Below are positions 7,601 through 11,351 of a stretch of DNA of 12,196 nt, piece by piece; positions within the stretch are counted from its first letter, which is position 1; the number at the start of each line of letters is the position of its first letter. The position numbers and the translations under genes were made by a program. Source of the stretch: Baffinella frigidus (lineage: Eukaryota > Cryptophyceae > Cryptomonadales > Baffinellaceae). Location of the stretch: the NCBI GenBank assembly GCA_026770585.1, contig MU646837.1, forward strand, positions 138,882-151,077, in the 5' to 3' direction. Under the pieces are notes generated by a model. That model saw nothing but the letters and a program-made list of their open reading frames with translations. It was not told where the DNA came from and did not search any database.

Positions 7601-10600
7601 TTCCGGGTGACGGGTTTCCCGTTTCGGGTATCGGGTTTCGGGGGGGAGAGAGGTACCGGATGCGCGTCGAGACCCGCAAGCTCCCTCAGGTTGGAACAGT
7701 GTGGAACAGGTTGGACAAGGTTGGACAAGGGGGGACGTTGGCTGGGTGGCGTTTCGGGTTTCGAATTTCGGGATTCGGATTTCGGGATTCGGGTTTCCCG
7801 TTCCAGGTGTCGGGTTTCCCGTTCCGGGTTCCGGGTTTCCCGTTTCGGGTATCGGGTACCAGGTTCCGGGTTTCCCGTTTCGGGTACCGGGTTCCGGGTT
7901 CCGGGTTCCGGGTGTTGAGTATCGGGTGTCCCATTTCGGTGTCTGGTTTCCCATTTCAGGTATCGGGTGTCGGATTTCCCGTATCGGGAATCGGGTGTCG
8001 GGTTCCAGAGGGGGATCATGGCGGCGTTCAAAGCGCAAATTCCGGGTTCCAGATTCCGGGTTTCGGGTTCCGGGTTTCGGGTTCCGGGTTCCGGGTTCCA
8101 GATTCCGGGTTCCGGGTTTCGGGTTTTCCGTTTCGGGTGTTGAGTATCGGGTTTCCCGTTTCGGTATCGGGTTCTGGGTTCCGGGTTCCGAGGGGGAGGT
8201 TTCGGGGTTCCCGTTCCAGGTGTCGGGTTTCCCGTTCCGAGAATCGAGTTCCGGGTTCCGGGTTCCGGGTTCCGGGTTTCGGGTTTCCCGTTTCGGGTGT
8301 TGAGCATCGGGTTTCCCGTTTCGGTGTCGGGTTCCGGTGTCGGGTTCCGGGGGGGGAGGGAGGAACCCGATGCGAGTGGCGCGGTCCTGGGAGCCGAAGC
8401 ACCGGACTTCGAAGGGATTTCGAATAACCCTTAAGCGATAAGACCTAGGACCCTACGGTAGGCAATCCGTAGGGACATAGGGGGGGTTCCTACGGATGAG
8501 GTAACGGAAACTCGGCCCAAAATGGGCCGAAAATCCCTTCGTAGCCCGCTGTGTGGGGGGGAAGGAGGTACCCGATCCGAGTGGCGCGGTCCTGGGAGCC
8601 GAAGCAGCGCACCACGCCCGGGACCACCTAGGGGGGCACGCCAGGGCATAAGTGGGATTTTCATACACGCTCGTTCGCGCTGAAAGTGTTGAGCTGGCTT
8701 ATTGAGGTACAGTTTTTAAAAAACCGCCAGCAAAGAGCTCCAATTCCCAACACCGGACCACGCCCGGTACCACCTAGGAGGAAAGTCTTCAACTTAATAA
8801 ACCTCGCCCGAAGCAGCGCACTACGCCCGGGACCACCTAGGGGGCAAGGCGAGGTTTGTTAAGTTGAGGTTTGTTAAGTTGACATAGACACGACCGCGGG
8901 GTGGAGCCAGGGGGAGAGGTGGGGCGAGACCAGGGGACGAGACCAGGTGTCGAAAGAAAAAGATCAACAGGTTATGGGACGAGACCAGAAAGAGAGAGAT
9001 CAACAGGTTATGAGACGAGACCAGAAAGAGAGAGATACACAGGTTATGGGAGAGGCCACACGAGAATGCAAGAGGGGCCCTTTTAAAATCAAGATAATTT
9101 TATATGTAGCATTTGTGTAGTAACTTTCATTGCCATTGGAGCCACTGAAGCCCGGGTTAGGAAAAATAAGAAGAGATACACAGGTGATGAGGCGAGCCCT
9201 CCTTCCTTTGAAGGAGGGGTTCCCTCTGTTTTCAAAGTCTTTGAAAACAGAGGGAGTTGATACACAGGTCAGCGTTGCGTGAGATGAACAGGTTATGGGA
9301 GAGGTGGGACGAGACCATAAGCAATAAGACCTAGGACCCTACGGTAGCCAACCCGTAGGCGCATATGGGGGTTCCTATTGATAAGGTAACGGAAACTCGA
9401 GCACTGAGCGCCCGAAACCCCCTTGGTAGCCCGCTGTGTGGTTGGGAGCTGTGAGCCTTGGTCGGATAGGTGATGAGCCTCGATGGTTGACTAAAGAAGG
9501 TATCTTAGATCTCGGACGAGACCTCCTTCCCAAAGTCTTCGGCTGACATCCTCTGCCCGAGCTTGAGCATCGGCGCGATCGCTGCCGTCCCTGCCTCCCG
9601 CCATTTTTGTTTCAAAAGACGCACCGTTTTTGTTTTTCAAACGCACCGCTCAGAGTTTCGTGGTGCACAGGGAATTCCGACATCCCAGGCGGTCGTCGGG
9701 AGGGTCGTGAGGGGGAGGGTGCTTCGGATGATGAAGGGGAAGGGGCGTGTGGTGATGGCGTGCGCTTTTCCACGCCGAAGATATGGCAGCCCCCCCCCCC
9801 CATACATACATACATTAGTACATACACACATACATGCATACATACCCAGCTTGAGCATCGGCGCGATCGCTGCCGTCCCTGCCACTAACCACGTCAACAC
9901 GTTTTAAGCACGTCGAAAAAGTTTTCTGAACACAGCGTTTCGAGTTTCGTGGTACGGAGGGATTTTCCACGTCGGAAATTCTGCAAGTCGAGAACGACCA
10001 AGTCCTGACGGTATAGCTCTGGTAGAGCGCTTGCGGGAAAACTTGGCCGATTTCAACGAGAAATGTTTTCAGAATTTGTACCAGAATCGTTTAGATGGAC
10101 CGGTTTCATGTCACGTCCTGGTACAAAAGCTCTGAATTTCTGAAACATTTCTCGTTGAAATCGGCCAAGTTTTCCCGCAAGCGCTCTACCAGGGAAAGCT
10201 GTGATAAGTCATGCGTGGTGGGACGCAGGGGGGCTAGGCCTCAGCAGCACCGACGACACACGGATTTTGAAAAACCCATAAGCGATAAGACCGAGGACTT
10301 GGAAGGGATTTTGAGAAACACATAAGCGATAAGACCGAGGACTTGGAAGGGATTTTGAGAAACACATAAGCGATACGATCTAGGAAACTACGGTAGGCAA
10401 TCCGTAGGGACATAGGGGGGGTTCCTACGGGGCCCGAAGACTCCGCTTCAGCACTGCTCTAAGCTATCCCTTAAGTGCCCAGTAGGCTCATACGCCCTAC
10501 CGTAGGGCCCTAGGACCTGCCTAGGACCTCTTGCGGGTCAATTTTAACCGGGTGGCCACTTAAGGGATACACCAGGTTTTGTACCACGCCGGCAACGACC

Positions 10601-11315
10601 CGGGCAGGCTGAGTACGATGGACAGAAGCGAGTAGTGATGAGTGGTGGGCGGCGGGGACCAAATCCCTGTCAAATCCAACGCATTTCCCGTTACCTTATC
10701 CGTAGGACCCCCCCCCCTATGTCCCTACGGATTGCCTACCGTAGTTTCCCAGGTCTTATCGCTTATGCGTTTCTCAAAATCCCTTCGAAGTCCCCGGTCT
10801 TATCGCTTATGGATTTTTCAAAATCCCTTCGAAGTCCTCTGGGGGTGGGGGGGGACCTCCGCCGTCGAACTCGACTGCCTTGAACAGCTCTGGGAACACG
10901 TGACCAATTGACTTTGAGACTTTTAGCGTGTTTCTTGGGCAATGGGGCAATAATCCAATACTTGACCTGGGAATCTGTTCACAAGGGTAGCCTCGTGTGG
11001 TTGGGGGGGACCACACACCCCATAAGCGATAAGACCTAGGACCCTACGGTAGGCAATCCGTAGGGACATTGGGGGGGTTCCTTTGGAAAATCCCTTCGAA
11101 GTCCCCGGTCTTATCGCTTATGGATTTTTCAAAATCCCTTCGAAGTCCTCTGGGGGTGGGGGGGGACCTCCGCCGCCGAACTCGACTGCTTTGAGTAGCT
11201 CTGGTAGCACCTGCTTCCGGGTTTGTGGTTTGTGGTTTGTGGTTTGTGGTTTGTGGTTTGTGGTTTGTGGTCTGTGGTTTGGTGTTTAGGGTTTGGGGTT
11301 TAGGGTCTAGGGTTT

Positions 11316-11351
<36 letters not shown>

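Larger units (their letters stand above)
7051..8571 (-). other. Intron 4 (1521 nt)
   Basis: Starts GTACCT and ends AACCAG. It holds a family-A element (8405-8556), a copy of the exon 4 end (8367-8402), almost a kilobase of degenerate CCGGAACC/CGGGAAAC repeat (7390-8345), an inverted 26-bp pair (7284-7310 and 8014-8040), a copy of the exon 5 start (7192-7218), and TTTAGGG arrays against exon 5. Confidence 0.8.
8628..9522 (-). other. Intron 3 (895 nt)
   Basis: Starts GTCTCG and ends CCCTAG. It holds a family-A element (9316-9455), a 17-bp-arm hairpin (9221-9255), a 36-42-bp tandem repeat (8936-9051), a short AT-rich patch near 9080-9170 and two copies of the exon 4 start (8809-8836 and 8756-8773). 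No gene is seen. Confidence 0.75.
9591..11167 (-). other. Intron 2 (1577 nt), the longest
   Basis: Starts GTCCCC plus a C-run and ends GAGGCAG. It holds family-A elements (11018-11103, 10683-10840 and 10262-10440), a full copy of exon 2 without an acceptor (10857-10899), a roughly 175-bp foldback with tRNA-like ends (10018-10197), a truncated exon 3 copy (9848-9878) and a CATA microsatellite (9800-9845). Plus- and minus-strand ORFs here are short and have no known features. Confidence 0.75.

Noticed and set aside
7355-7690. Diverged copies of exon 4 end near 7360 and 7660 (GCGGGTCTCG...GCGC)
   Set aside because: The two segments match each other well but resemble exon 4 only at the donor-side bases. 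They are probably part of the local repeat.
7249-8427. Overlapping 352- and 377-codon ORFs on opposite strands rich in RNPEPGT and GFRVPG
   Set aside because: They are translations of a stop-poor six- to eight-base repeat, open in several frames on both strands, with no domain. They lie within intron 4.
1979-9315. CRISPR array among the tandem repeats
   Set aside because: The repeats are directly tandem or degenerate, without unique spacers of uniform length, and the setting is eukaryotic.
10018-10045. Possible tRNA gene
   Set aside because: Only the D-arm-like part is present. There is no anticodon arm or TTCRA-type T-arm at the right distance, so I kept it only as an element end.
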